From: Chrysochromulina tobinii
Lineage: Eukaryota; Haptophyta; Prymnesiales; Chrysochromulinaceae
Direction of reading: 5' to 3'
Assembly: GCA_001275005.1 (NCBI GenBank)
Contig: JWZX01003266.1
Location: 1-50,099 of the forward strand
DNA: 50,099 nt
In this document: positions 21,428 to 32,237 of the stretch, one piece after another
How positions within the stretch are numbered: the stretch's first letter is position 1
Layout: each line of letters begins with the position of its first letter
Notes under the pieces: model-generated
Database searches by the model: none
The model's input: the letters and a program-made list of their open reading frames with translations, nothing else
What the model was told of the DNA's origin: nothing
Translations under genes and position numbers: made by a program

Positions 21428-21665
21428 GTGCGCTACGGAAGCGGCCACGTGCGATGTGTTCGATGAGATGAGTTCTTCTCACACACGGCAGAGAGGCCGC
21501 GAAGTTCCGTTCTTGAAGTTTCAGCACTTGCATGCACACTCGTGTGCTCAAATCTGGACAGCTCCCACTGCAGCTCCACTACAGACTTCGGTCAACAGAA
21601 GTCCTGTTCTAGAGTGCTCGGAGAGGGGGAAATTCCTATACCGCTCTTTCAACATCCGATCACCA
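21428..21665. other. Intergenic, upstream of the PrimPol fusion and downstream of MSH5
   Basis: 238 bp. Holds an inverted repeat at 21581-21607 with arms acagacttc and gaagtcctgt, one base bulged, 59 to 85 bp past the MSH5 stop. Confidence 0.55.
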
Positions 21666-22964
21666 TCACTCGCCGCCCTCGACGCCCTCGACGGCGCTCG
21701 CCGTCCGCCGCTCACCGGTGGAGACGGACACAGCCGCTTCGGAGTTCATCGGAGTCCAGACCAAGCGCTGTCCAGGGAGGTCTAAGGGAGGTCCACCCAC
21801 GGCCCGCGGCAAAATTGTGATCGCCACATGGAGCGGGTGGGGATCGCCCCCGCCATCCAGTAAATCCATCCAGCCCTTATCCAGCTTCGTACTCGGATCG
21901 ATGGTGGTGCACTCCGCACTCAAGAGACCACTCCGAGCGCCACTCGATCCATCACGCGCTCGTTGGCCGCAAAAAAAGTCGGCCGGGCGACGCATGGTGA
22001 AGTCGTAGCTCAGGAAGGCGTCGACGAGAGAGCTGATGACTTTCTCATGCTCCTCGACCGCCTCGCTGCCCACGTCGATGCGCTCGACCGGCCGCCCCTC
22101 GACGCGGCACTTGGACACGTGGCGCGCGCGTGCGATGACGGTCTCGGGTACGTCAGCCGCGGCGGCGCAGTGCCGGCCAAACGAGTCGGTGCACACGCCG
22201 CGGATCGCACGGTACAGAAACACGACCTCATCGTCGAGGACTGCGGTGAGCGGCCGCGGGGGGCGCGCCAGGCTGACACCGTCCGCCGCCGCATTGAGCC
22301 TCTCGCTGACGCCGCCGCCGCCGCCGCCGCCGCCGACCCCGCTCCCTCCGCCATTGCCACTACCTCCAACGCGGCCAACGCCGCCAACACCGCCAACGCC
22401 GCCAATGCCGCCGTCCTCATCGACGATGGTCAGGCCGCTCGGCTCGCCGCTGGCCCCCGTGGGCGCCCGTGGGTCGCGCACCATGACCTGCATCGTCCAG
22501 AGGGCGAGGCCACGCGTCTCACGGAAGCCGGGGACCTGTAGCAGCTCGGTGTAGTGCGTGCATGCGAGCACACGCGGGCAGTGGCGGCCGCGGGCGAGCA
22601 GGTCCGTGAGCGACGCATACAGCAGTGAGATGCCGTCCTGCGCGTTGGTGCCCTTGCCAAACTCATCGATCAGGCAGAGCGAGCGGCGCGTCGCGTGCTT
22701 GAAGAGATGAGCCATCTGCGAGAGGTCGAGCAGGAACGCGGACTGGTGCACAGCAGCGCTCTCCTTGGAGTGAATGCGCGTGTAGATCCCGTCGGTGAGG
22801 GAGATTGTTGCCGACTCTGCAGGCACAAAGCTCCCGATGTGCGCGAGGAACACGGCCAGCGCGACCGTGCGCAGGAAGACCGTCTTGCCGCTTGCATTCG
22901 GCCCCGTGATGAGCATCAGCCGCTCGCGCGCGTCGCCCAGCTCGCAGTCGTTGGGCACCACCGC

Positions 22965-22995
<31 letters not shown>

Positions 22996-24923
22996 CCTCC
23001 GGGGCTGAGCGCCGCGAGCAGCGGGTGCCACGCGCCACGAAGCATGATTGCTTTGCCCGCGACCTCGACGTCGCCGTCGGCGCCCTCGACGTCGACGATG
23101 GTAGGCTTGACGAGCTGCAGCTCGCGCGCGACGGTCGCGAGGGCAAGGAGGCAATCGAGCTCCGCGAGTGCGGACTGTGCGGCACGTAACAGCGGTAGCC
23201 ATTGCATCATCTGCTCCTCGAGATGACGAACCACTTGCGCCTCGACGTCCTTGACGCGAGAGCTTATGTCGCCGTACCGCTCATCGAGCGCCTCGCACGC
23301 CTCACACTTGCAGTACCAGTCCGAACCGCGCACGCCGCCCACGCCGGCGCCACTGCTGCCGCCTCGTGCTCCGTCACCGGCCGCCTCCTCGGCGTCCGCC
23401 GCGTCGTCGAAGAGGAATGAGAGCCCCGCGTGCTCACGGTAGTCGCGATCGATCGCCTCGGCTTCGGCGGCGTCCATCGCAGGCAGCGGCAGCCGCAGCA
23501 GGAACCCGAGCTGCGCCACGTAGACGAGGTAGAGCTCCCCCGAGGGGGGAAGGCGACCGATGCGCGCGAGTCGTCCGCGCTCCTCGGCGGCGACCGCATC
23601 GAGCACTGGCGTGATCTCCGCGTACTCCTCGCGCAGCTTGTCGAGCAGCGCTTCGACGCCCTCGCGCACCACGATGTGGGAGCCGCCCACCATGGCCTTT
23701 GAGCGCGCGGCGCCCGACGCCTCGAAATCGATGACGGAGGCGATCGTGTTGCTCACCATGTACAACTCTCGGTCGATGGCCGCGAGCGCGCGCCGCACGA
23801 ACGGGAGCGTCTGCGGCACCTCGGCAGCCAGCAGCATCTCGGCCACCTTGACGGCGTATGAGGCGGTCGCGAGCGTGGCCGTGTAGTCGGAGAGCAGCAG
23901 CCCGCCTCGCGAGAGAGAACTCTCGATCTTGGAGATGTCCTTCATCTTGCCCACGAGCCCGTGCAGCTGTGCATGCAGCTGCGCATTCGGCGCCGCCGTC
24001 AGGAACTCGAGCGCATCGTGCCGCTCTCGCAGCGTATCGAGGTCCTGCGTCGGGCGCGCGAACCAGCCACGCAGCAGCTTCTCCCCGAAGCGCGTCTTGG
24101 TCTTGTTGAAGATGGACCATAGCGAGAGACCGTCCTTACCACGCCCGCCGTGCGCCGAAGGGTGCCGCTCGTCAGCGAAGATGTGCAACGAGAGGAACGT
24201 CTCTGGAGACATGTACAGCTGCGACTCAAGCGCGTACCGCTGCAGCCCGAGCACCGCGAGCGGCGCCGCACCCACGTCCGCGCGTTGCTGGTAGGCGAGA
24301 AGGCCGCAGATGGCGCGGCGTGCCTGCTCGTGCTCGCGCGGGCACACGTGCTCGAGGTACATCTGCACCTCGCGCTCGCTCGTACCCTTGGGTAGCTCGC
24401 TCAGCGCACGGAGCAGGCTCAGCCGCTTGGCGCACGCGTCCGCATGGAAGTCGCGGTTCTTCATGCGCACAACGTGCGGGCCGCCTGCCGAGCCGCCCGA
24501 GCCGCCCTCGCCGATTGCAGCGCCTTGCAGCTCCTCCTCGTCGGCCGCGAGCGCGATGCCGGGCACCACGAGGCTCGAGAGACCGAGGGCATGGAGCCAG
24601 CCCTGCTCGGAGCTCGACGGGCAGACGATCACGTCGGGCTTCAAGGTGTACTTGCACGCCTGGAGCATGCGGTACTCGGGCGCGGTGTCGCTCACCTCGC
24701 CGAAGCGTAGCACCGCCTCGGCAAGGAAGGCGAAACCAAGAACCTGGCCCTTCCAGACCATGCTCACGACCACCTCTGGCGCGTCCGCGGGCACGTCGTC
24801 AACGCCCATGTCCACGACTGGAACCGGCGCATCAGCACCCCCATTAGTGGCAAATTCGTAGTTGCCGGCTAACGGCGCCTCCCCGTCGAATCCGTCGTTC
24901 GCGCGATCCTGGAAGTGCTCCAT
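21666..24923 (-). CDS. MSH5: MutS homolog 5, meiotic crossover factor
   Basis: With MSH4 forms the MutS-gamma clamp that stabilises recombination intermediates and promotes crossovers in meiosis; no mismatch-binding domain I. ATG 24923 (MEHFQDRANDG) gives 1085 aa, longer than the 800-850 usual for MSH5. The connector starts at VVVSMVWKGQVLGFAFL; the lever/clamp region includes LSLHIFADERHPSAHGG, SLWSIFNKTKTRFGEKLLRGW (an MSH5 hallmark: F.D.HPS then NKT.T..G) and DISKIESSL. ATPase: Walker A GPNASGKTVFLR at about 672, Walker B LCLIDEFGKGT at about 749, CTHYTEL. Extra length comes from Gly-rich insertions (a 12-Gly run before VVPNDCELGD, and a GGVGGVGG stretch between CTHYTEL and LDDEVVFLYR) and a 150-residue tail. 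One exon. A functional copy implies a meiotic cycle. Confidence 0.95.
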
Positions 24924-25258
24924 CGATGTGCCGAGGGCCCGTGAGTCGTTTAGCGCGAAGCCCGATGAGACTACGTCTACGACGACCACGGGGTCGCGGA
25001 GTCGCGGGTGCCGGGACGAGGTGCGTGAGACGAATCTGCAGTATCCGTCGGATATCGTCTCTTCAGTTCTCTCTCCACCTGGAATGCATGCGCCGGAGTA
25101 GCATGACTGAAATCTTTACAGTTGCACAGTAACCCAGTGGAATCTGATCACTGACGACGAGTGAGGACCGTCGACGAGAGTTCCTACAGAACTGTAACAA
25201 CTAACCGCCGCGTGAGACTGCTCGTACGCTTTCCCCTGGAGCCTGGACCGCCTCGCGC
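24924..25258. other. Intergenic, upstream of MSH5 and downstream of cytochrome b5 reductase
   Basis: Nothing recognised apart from a weak 5-bp stem agttc/gaact at 25179-25193. Confidence 0.5.
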
Positions 25259-26233
25259 TCAGAAGCAGATCTGGCTCTCCTTGGAGTAGCCGAGCTTGTC
25301 GAGGTTCTGTTGGCACGCAAATTTGACCATGGGCGGCGGGCCGCACATGAGGACGAGGGTGTCCTCGGAGGGGGCAGGCAGGTTCTCCTTGATCATCGTG
25401 TCGGTGATGAAGCCAGACGAGTACTTCCAGACGGCCGGCGGCCGATCGAGCGTGTAGTGGAGCTTCAGGCGGCCCGGGTGCTTGGCCGCGAGATTCTCGA
25501 GCATGTCGCGCACAAGGATGTCGCCCTCGGTCTGGTTGGCATACAGCAGCGACATGACCGTCGTGTCGTTCGGGTCCTTGAGGATCGCGGCCATCACCTG
25601 CAGCATGGGCGTGATGCCCGTGCCACCCGCCATCATGCCGAGCTGCTTGCACTTGTGCTGCTTGGTTCCGCTCTTGAACACGCCATTTCCCAAGTACTCG
25701 TGCGTGCCAATCGGGCCCATGATGTCGATCGTATCGCCCACCTTGAGCGTGTCCATGTACTGCGACATCTTGCCGCCGTCGGGAAAGCGCTCGATGATGC
25801 CGCCTTTGTACACCTTGATCACGAGGTCCACGTACCCGATCTCGTCGTCCGACGTCGTTGGCGTGTACTTGCGCTCAATCTCAGGCTCACCATTCTCCTT
25901 GTCCTCTTGGTTATTCCACTGGCCAGCCACTTTGCCCTTGCAGTTGGGCGCAAAGAGCTTGAAATGCTTGCCAACGGGCAGGCCAAGAACCGGCGTCGCC
26001 TTAGGCAGTTTGAACCGGAAGCGCACGACATCATGCGACAGGTTCTCGCGCGACCCAAGCGTGAGGGTCTGCCGCTGTTTGTTGAGGAACTTGGCCTTGC
26101 TAGGGCCGGAGAAGGCGCGGAAGAGGAGGATTAGGGTGCTAAGAACGACGAGACCCACAGCAACCATCACCGTAGGGTCCGTCATGGCGTAGCCCGCCGG
26201 TGGCGATGGCATCGACGGAGGCATTTTCCCCAT
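25259..26233 (-). CDS. NADH-cytochrome b5 reductase
   Basis: FAD enzyme that passes electrons from NADH to cytochrome b5 for fatty acid desaturation and sterol synthesis, anchored in ER or outer mitochondrial membrane. ATG 26233 gives 324 aa, close to the usual 300. An N-terminal membrane anchor (MVAVGLVVLSTLILLF, about 23-40) precedes the FAD domain with RKYTPTTSDD at about 121 (the RxYTP flavin motif) and GKMSQYM. The NADH domain has GGTGITPMLQ at about 201, YANQTEGDILVRD and CGPPPMV at about 297; the C-terminal F is typical. An insertion (APNCKGKVAGQWNNQEDKENGEPE) sits between GKHFKLF and RKYTP. Single exon, divergent from the EF-hand gene 238 bp away. Confidence 0.96.
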   Translation of the reverse strand: MGKMPPSMPSPPAGYAMTDPTVMVAVGLVVLSTLILLFRAFSGPSKAKFLNKQRQTLTLGSRENLSHDVVRFRFKLPKATPVLGLPVGKHFKLFAPNCKGKVAGQWNNQEDKENGEPEIERKYTPTTSDDEIGYVDLVIKVYKGGIIERFPDGGKMSQYMDTLKVGDTIDIMGPIGTHEYLGNGVFKSGTKQHKCKQLGMMAGGTGITPMLQVMAAILKDPNDTTVMSLLYANQTEGDILVRDMLENLAAKHPGRLKLHYTLDRPPAVWKYSSGFITDTMIKENLPAPSEDTLVLMCGPPPMVKFACQQNLDKLGYSKESQICF

Positions 26234-26471
26234 CTTGAGTTGAGATGCGATAATCTGCAGTTGCAGATCGATTTTTCAAGCGTTTTTCTGTGCCCGACGC
26301 TCCAAATCACCGGGTGGAGCCTGTCAGGGATGTCTGAATGACAGAAAACCCAATCTCGGCGGCACTGCGCCGAAAGGGCGTATCCACCTGGGTTTTCGCT
26401 TTTTGGGCAGAGTTTTGATATGTCGACTCTGCACCGACTGAGCGCCCGAGTCGCCGGCGCCGCTGCCGAGA
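26234..26471. promoter_or_regulatory. Probable bidirectional promoter region
   Basis: Between the divergent cytochrome b5 reductase (-) and EF-hand (+) genes. No TATA box seen. An ATG at 26419 starts a different frame that closes after about 50 codons. Confidence 0.35.
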
Positions 26472-27671
26472 ATGCCGCCCTCTATGGTAGGCAGCCCTTT
26501 GCCAGTGAAGCAAATGCCGAAGGAGCAGGCTACCGGCAACCCTCTTGCCGGCCCTAAATTCGTCGCGCAAAAGGGGCCTGGCGCGGTCATGTCGCACATG
26601 ACTGCGGCCCGCACGGGCACGACCTTTGACATGGCCGACCTGATCACGGCCGGCCACGCCTTTAAGGTTCCGAAGAAGCTGCTGCCGTCGACAGACCAGA
26701 AAATGAAGATCCTCGGCCAAACGGAGAATACCATGCCCGGCGACCTGATGGGACTCACGGCCATCAACCCGGCGATGAGTCGCATCAAGAAGGTCATCGT
26801 CGATCGCAACCTCGACCTGCTCAACCTGGTGGACGATTTCATCAAGCGTCCACGCGGCTCGAAGATGCCCGTGCGCAACCGCGCCTTCATGAATGTCTCC
26901 GACTTCCGGCGCGCGCTCTGCTATGCGATGGGCGACCAGTGGACAGGCCTGGCGATGTCGACAAAGGAATTTGAGGATCTCTACGCGCCGTACATCCGCA
27001 AGGACGCGGCGGATCACCAGTTCCGGTACGGCGACCCGACCGCCCCGGGCGGCCAGCCCGAGCCTCTCATCATGTGGCAGCAGTTTGCGCGCGACGTGCA
27101 GCGGATGGCCGACGGCTCCGGCTTGAATGAGATGCAGCAGGCGCTCTTCGACGCGGAGCAGGAGCTCGCGGACCGGAGCAACAAGGCGGCCAGGGCGGCG
27201 GAGGCGATGCGTGACGCGGACGCGACCTGGGGCGACGCCAAGGCTAGGATGGAGGCGCGGCAGGCGCAGACGGAGGCGGCGGAGAAGATTCCATTTGGCA
27301 AGCGCGGCAGCACGCTCGGAAAGGTCGAGAGGGCGAAGAAGGTCATCTTCAACTCGCTGTGCGGGCCGGGCGGCAAGTACGACACCGTGCGGGAGGCACT
27401 CAAAGATCTCGACGCCACGAGCGACGGGACGCTCGAGCGCGACGAGATCAAGCTCTACCTGCGCGAGAACTACATTCTGCAGTACGTGGATTTTTACACG
27501 GGGATCACGCGCGGCGTCATCGACGAGGCGACGGTGGATACGCTGATGGACATCGTCGACGCAAACAACGACGGCAGGGTCAACTACGAGGAGTTCGCCA
27601 AGGTGGTCATGGCGGGCGCGAACACGTATTATGACATGGAGGTCGCCCAGCGGGGCGTCGCCATCATCTGA
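26472..27671 (+). CDS. EF-hand calcium-binding protein
   Basis: 399 aa from ATG 26472 (MPPSMVGSPLPVKQMPKEQ). The N-terminal half, with FDMADLITAGHAFKVPKKLL and MNVSDFRRALCYAMGDQWTG, reads like divergent EF-hand helices without Ca ligands. A central helix rich in Ala/Glu/Lys (about 215-275) is likely coiled coil. The C-terminal part has two hands: DATSDGTLERDE at about 314 and DANNDGRVNYEEF at about 363; the second has a canonical Ca loop. No signal peptide. Proteins of this build are common in flagellar proteomes of algae, but a flagellar role here is only a guess. Single exon. Confidence 0.82.
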   Translation: MPPSMVGSPLPVKQMPKEQATGNPLAGPKFVAQKGPGAVMSHMTAARTGTTFDMADLITAGHAFKVPKKLLPSTDQKMKILGQTENTMPGDLMGLTAINPAMSRIKKVIVDRNLDLLNLVDDFIKRPRGSKMPVRNRAFMNVSDFRRALCYAMGDQWTGLAMSTKEFEDLYAPYIRKDAADHQFRYGDPTAPGGQPEPLIMWQQFARDVQRMADGSGLNEMQQALFDAEQELADRSNKAARAAEAMRDADATWGDAKARMEARQAQTEAAEKIPFGKRGSTLGKVERAKKVIFNSLCGPGGKYDTVREALKDLDATSDGTLERDEIKLYLRENYILQYVDFYTGITRGVIDEATVDTLMDIVDANNDGRVNYEEFAKVVMAGANTYYDMEVAQRGVAII

Positions 27672-28023
27672 GTGATCCCGGCAGTGCCGCGACGACGCGA
27701 CCCATGCGATCCGTTGCCGACCCCCGGGTGTGGCGTGGCGATTCTATCATGGTGGCAGGGCGTCCGTCCTCGATCGCCGGGCGCTTGCCCGTGGCCGTGC
27801 GGCTGCTCTGGCGAGCGCCTCTTTGTGTGAGAGTGCATGTGACACATGGAACGATTATGGAACGAGATCATGCTTTCTTTGTGAAAGAGACTGTGTGAGC
27901 GAGTGTCGGTGAACGCGGTTGAACAAAGGTGTTCGCACAGCCGAGCTTGATCCCCGTTTTCACGAAACTCGCATCTCGCGGCAATCTCGGCCTCACCGAA
28001 GAAAACCAACTACCACACCAACA
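27672..28023. other. Intergenic, upstream of the cathepsin gene
   Basis: Should contain the cathepsin promoter and 5' UTR; the pyrimidine/A-rich accacaccaacaatg context precedes the ATG. No other feature seen. Confidence 0.5.
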
Positions 28024-29336
28024 ATGCTGTACCGCGTCGCTATCGCTTCCGCCATCGTGGCCACCGCCTTCGCGCAGGTCCGTGTCGTCGAGGCCCCCCA
28101 GAAGGACCAGGAGTGGGAGGACTACAAGAAGATGTACAAGAAGACGTACGAGTCCCCGGCGGACGAGCGCGAGCGCCAATCCCTCTTCGAGGCCTCCAAG
28201 CAGCGCGTCGCCCGCCTCAACGAGGTGAACAAGAAGGCCGGCAACGCGTTCGGCATCAACTGGTTCTCGGACCGGTGCGTAGCCCATCCAAAAGCGCACC
28301 GTGCCCTGCCGAAGCTATCCTCGTCGACCATGCCTAGGCCTGTCCCCCCCTTTCAGTACCCCCCCGGCCTTCCCCCCTCCAACCATCCCCACTGCCTTGA
28401 CTCCGTCCACGCCCTCACCATCGCAGCAAGCCCGACGAGATGAACAAACGTGGCCACGTGAAGCCGGAGGGCTGGACGCCCACCGCGCCCGTCAAGGACT
28501 ACAAGGCCACTCGCCGCGCCAACCCGCCGGCGGCACTCGACTGGCAGTTCACTAGTGCCGTCACCGCCATCAAGAACCAGGGCCAGTGCGGCAGCTGCTG
28601 GGCCTTCTCGGCGACCGAGGCGGTCGAGTCGCAGCTCGTGCTGTCGTCCGGCAACCAGGTGCGCATCGAGCTCGCGCCGCAGCAGACCACCTCGTGCACG
28701 CCCTCCCCGGCCCAGGGCTGCAACGGTGGCTTCACCGAGGCGGCGTACGAGTACATGGGCACTGTGACCGGTCTGACCAACTCGTTCAACTACCCGTACA
28801 TGCAGTCGCTCACGGCGACGTCGGCGACCCAGGCGTGCAACACCGCCAAGGTTGCTGCGATCGACGGCCCGATGATGCAGCTCACGGGCGGCTACGCGGC
28901 CGTCTCGGGCTATCACTACGCCACGACCCCCTGCACCTCGGGCGCCTGCGCGAACCAGGACCTGGCCGCTCTGCAGGCGGCCATCGAGACCACGCCGGTC
29001 TCCGTCTGCGTCAACGCGGCCTCGTGGAACGACTACACCGGCGGCGTCATGACCTCGGCCGCGTGCGGCTCGATGGCGGCGAAGGCCCAGGACCACTGCG
29101 TCATGGCCACCGGCTTCAACACGACCGCGCCTACCCCGTACTGGATCGTGCGCAACTCGTGGTCCTCGACCTGGGGCGAGTACGGCTACATCTACCTCGA
29201 GATGGCGGAGAACACCTGCGGCATCGCCGACGACGCCACCATCCCCGAGGTCGCCCTCGACCTGACCGACGCCCAGAAGGCTAAGGTCGCTGCTGGCCGC
29301 GAGCGCCTGTACCAGAAGGCCGTCCTTGCGCAGTAA
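28024..29336 (+). CDS. Papain-family cysteine protease (cathepsin-like) with I29 propeptide
   Basis: Secretory or lysosomal/vacuolar protease made as a proenzyme. Exon 1 28024-28274, intron 28275-28426 (152 bp, GTGCGT to CGCAG), exon 2 28427-29336; 386 aa. Signal peptide MLYRVAIASAIVATAFA, then an I29-type inhibitory propeptide (EWEDYKKMYKKTYESPADE to NAFGINWFSD), split by the intron in NWFSDR-KPDEM. Mature enzyme: ALDWQFTSAVTAIKNQGQCG with catalytic Cys in GSCWAFSATEA (about residue 141), the CNGGF motif, catalytic His in DHCVMATGFN (about 306) and Asn in VRNSWSSTWGEYGYI (about 326). The triad and the oxyanion Gln are present. Length is normal for the family. Confidence 0.96.
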
Positions 29337-30366
29337 AGCGCCGGCCATCCGACCCCTGGCCCCCGTGGGCACAGTGGCGTTCTCTGCGTGCATCGCCTGG
29401 GATGAGCCCTCAAGATGGCATGCCGAGTGTAAACTCTGCCTCGTAGCCTCTGCCTGGGGATCCCGGGCGCGGGAGTGGCGCGAACGGTGAAAGGTTATCG
29501 GTCGGGGACGGCTGGCACGCGCGGCGGCGCGGGATCTGATTGAATCTTATAGGCCCCGCCGCCCGCCGCCCACAGCCCAGGGTCCGGGGGTTTGGGGGCG
29601 CGTATGGATAGCGGATCGAACGATCGCCGTTGCTACCATCGCATGGTGCGCGTCGTCCCCGACGCCGGTGTATAGAGTAGTCGGTCTGCGTGCAGCGACT
29701 GCTCGTATTACCTGATGTGGACCGGGAATGCTCAGACAGATCCCCCCCTCACGTCTTGCTCTTGGTCTTCGTCCATTGTAACGTTCCTTGGGGGGTTTTC
29801 GTCGAAAGCAGCGCGAATACGCGCCGTATTGGGCAAGGACGTTCGTTTTGTGACATGGCTTTGCGCCGCGAGGTGGCGGGCGCTAGCCACGCGGTGCAGG
29901 AGATCGTGCTGCGTATGCGCACGGCTGCGCGCGACATGCGCAGAGGGGTGCTGGCTCGGAGACTTCACGGGCCCCCCCCTCGGATGGGGTACGAGCGGCG
30001 CGTGTGGATTCGGCTCGCGGGGCTTACGCCGCCGCGGCGCTCGCGCGTGCGCGCGGCGGCAGCTGTGGCTGCTGCGAACAGCGGTCCTATTGGTACCTCT
30101 GCTATACATTCGGGGGAAGGGTGGTACCAGGCTGGCGCAGATGCTAGTCCGGTGCTCTCCCTTCCCCCACGATCCGCCGATTAACGGCTTGTGTTCACAC
30201 GAGTTATTTGTGTTAGCACGGGCTGTGTCGGCCACACCTCCGTCCATAGTGATAGTGGCTCTCGTGCTTGGGGGTCCGGAGCGTGTGCGCGTTGTGTTGA
30301 ACAGCAGCAGCAGCAGCGTTTTGTGACAAAAAGTGGAGGTCTTGTGAGTTGCAAGCCTTCGCGGCC
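29337..30366. other. Intergenic, about 1 kb
   Basis: Two same-strand open frames of 160 to 200 codons (around 29690-30326) lack any domain and overlap each other, so are not called. A cag repeat of about 16 bp is at 30302-30317. Confidence 0.55.
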
Positions 30367-30702
30367 ATGTCGCTGGACTGGGATGGGTACGTGTCGCACA
30401 AGAACGCGTCAGAGGGCTGGATGCGCGCCAAACTCCCATGGACGGCGATGCGCCTGAACAACTCCCAGACCGCGCTCATGAAGGAGCGCGCTGAGGGCTT
30501 CGCGGCAAAGTCGGAGAGTGACACCGGAAAAGGTGCAGGCAGTTTCAAGCAAAAGGATCTGGAGCTTTTCCATGCGAGCGCCTATCAGGTCGCATCGTGC
30601 TTCAAGGGCTACGACAAAATCACAACCAATCCGAAGCACGGCACGCTGGCACCCTGGAACCCGCCTCAGGAGACCTTCAACCGGCTGCGGCGTGGCTTTT
30701 AG
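30367..30702 (+). CDS. Small orphan protein
   Basis: 111 aa from ATG 30367 (MSLDWDGYVSHKNASEGWM). Not recognised. It has balanced composition unlike the Arg-rich shadow frames, with aromatic-rich motifs (LFHASAYQVASCFKGYDK) and an ending TLAPWNPPQETFNRLRRGF. No signal peptide or membrane helix. Called from amino-acid composition only; small basic proteins of this sort include microtubule-associated ones, but there is no direct evidence. Confidence 0.5.
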   Translation: MSLDWDGYVSHKNASEGWMRAKLPWTAMRLNNSQTALMKERAEGFAAKSESDTGKGAGSFKQKDLELFHASAYQVASCFKGYDKITTNPKHGTLAPWNPPQETFNRLRRGF

Positions 30703-31067
30703 TTTTTGTTGGGCACGTGAGCGGGACCTTGGCTTGCCATTAGCAGACTTCGTAGCAACATAAGTGTGCCACGTATTGTACACTACTGACGCGTGACAAA
30801 GCAAGTGACGTTATCGATCGGCAGCGGCGGATTCGATAGCGGGTTTGATGACCGCCACCGCGCTGCCACCCTCCCTCGAGCGACAACAGCGTCAGCGTGG
30901 CCTTAGGCCTACGTGGTCGAGAGGCGCCCTCCGCCTCCCGTGCTGCCGTCGTGCGAGCTCCAAACCCCGGCCGCGCGTGCGCGGAGGATCGGGCGCGTCG
31001 CTTGCGCCGTCGCCCTTAATGGAGCGCCTCCTCCTGCAGCGCCATTCCCTCTCCGGCTGCGCCAGGG
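30703..31067. other. Intergenic between convergent genes
   Basis: No feature recognised; the PX gene may extend its 3' UTR here. Confidence 0.45.
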
Positions 31068-32237
31068 TCAGCCTCCATTTGCTGCAGCCTGCGTGCGGGG
31101 GCAGGCGCGATCGGTGAAGAGGCGGAGGGCGCGTCGGCACATGCGCGCGCTGGCACGGCGCAGCACGCACCGCGGCAGCATCTGCCCGCGAAAGGAGTTG
31201 ACGTCGATGGCATCGAGGAACGTACATACGAGCGGCGAGAGGGCGAGGGCGGGCGAAGCGAGCAGCGCGCGCAGGTACGAGTCGAGCGCCATCATGCGCT
31301 CGGCCAAGTCATCGCACTCCTGGGAGAAGAGAAGCTTTGGCGGCAGCGGCGGCAGGTCAGTCCACTGGAGAACGAGCAACTCATGGAATCGATAGAACTC
31401 GGAGTACCGCCGCTTGACTTCCCAGCAGAAGGCGAGTTGGCGCACTTCGATGACGAAGAGCGTGACGATCTTGTCCGTGAGCAGCCCTTCCTCGAGCACG
31501 TTGCTCGTCTTGATGATGCGTGCGTTCAGCTTCAGAGCGCCCGCGGCGAGGTGTTCGACTGACTGCGTCTTCAGCTTGTCGAGTGTGCCGTTCTGCAGCA
31601 CACCGCCGAGCGTGGCGCCGAGCACCGACGAGCCATCGCGCCTCGCGCCTCGCGCCGAGCCCGGGGTGGGCTCCACGGTGATGCCCGAGGCGGCCATCTG
31701 ATCGGCTAACTGCTCGTCTGTGAACTGGTCGACGGAGCTGCCTGCCCTGGAGCCCGTGCCACCGGCCGCCGCCGCCGACGACGACGCCTTCGCCTTGCCA
31801 TTAGTGACGAGGATGCCGGGCGGAGGTGGCGCGTCCGTACCTGCGAGCGTCATCTGCTCCATGGGCTGCCGCGGTTCGCTTGTCGCCATCTTCGCAGCAA
31901 AGCGCACTCGGCGGGTGGGTCCGGGCGTGGCACTGCTGCTGCTGCCCGCACCACTCTCGGTGGCCGCCACGGCCGCCTCAGCGTCGTCTTGAGCCTGCAT
32001 GGCCAGAATGCGATCTACAATCACCTGAAGGTCTCCGCCGATGACGACCGCCGCGGCCAAGTCTTCGGTGGAGGTCTCAGGAAAGATGGTTTGCAATTGT
32101 GCGATCACCTGATCACGGGCATTGCGCTCACGCCGCTCGCCGACGCTGGAGAGGTCGGGCCCAGCGATGAACCACGCAGGGGTTGCATCAGGGGAGGGTC
32201 CCGGCGGCGTCGTCGGCTTAGCTTCTACCTCGGCCAT
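31068..32237 (-). CDS. CUE-like and PX domain protein
   Basis: 389 aa from ATG 32237 (MAEVEAKPTTPPGPSPD). Residues about 42-80 (QVIAQLQTIFPETSTEDLAA to DLQVIVDRILAM) look like a CUE ubiquitin-binding helix bundle (the FPE..  and terminal Leu features). A disordered Ser/Ala/Pro region follows. Residues about 230-350 form a PX phosphoinositide-binding domain: VTLFVIEV, CWEVKRRYSEFYRFHELLVLQ with the lipid-contacting R-R-Y-S-E-F, then the Pro-rich LPPLPPKLLFSQ and LDSYLRALLASPALALSPLV. The last 40 residues are Arg/Cys-rich and may be read-through of an unspliced last intron. Suggests an endosomal or autophagy adaptor that links ubiquitin to membranes. Confidence 0.83.
   Translation of the reverse strand: MAEVEAKPTTPPGPSPDATPAWFIAGPDLSSVGERRERNARDQVIAQLQTIFPETSTEDLAAAVVIGGDLQVIVDRILAMQAQDDAEAAVAATESGAGSSSSATPGPTRRVRFAAKMATSEPRQPMEQMTLAGTDAPPPPGILVTNGKAKASSSAAAAGGTGSRAGSSVDQFTDEQLADQMAASGITVEPTPGSARGARRDGSSVLGATLGGVLQNGTLDKLKTQSVEHLAAGALKLNARIIKTSNVLEEGLLTDKIVTLFVIEVRQLAFCWEVKRRYSEFYRFHELLVLQWTDLPPLPPKLLFSQECDDLAERMMALDSYLRALLASPALALSPLVCTFLDAIDVNSFRGQMLPRCVLRRASARMCRRALRLFTDRACPRTQAAANGG

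Noticed and set aside
29690-30326. Overlapping 164- and 203-codon + frames
   Set aside because: Two frames overlap with no domain or splice evidence; treated as intergenic.
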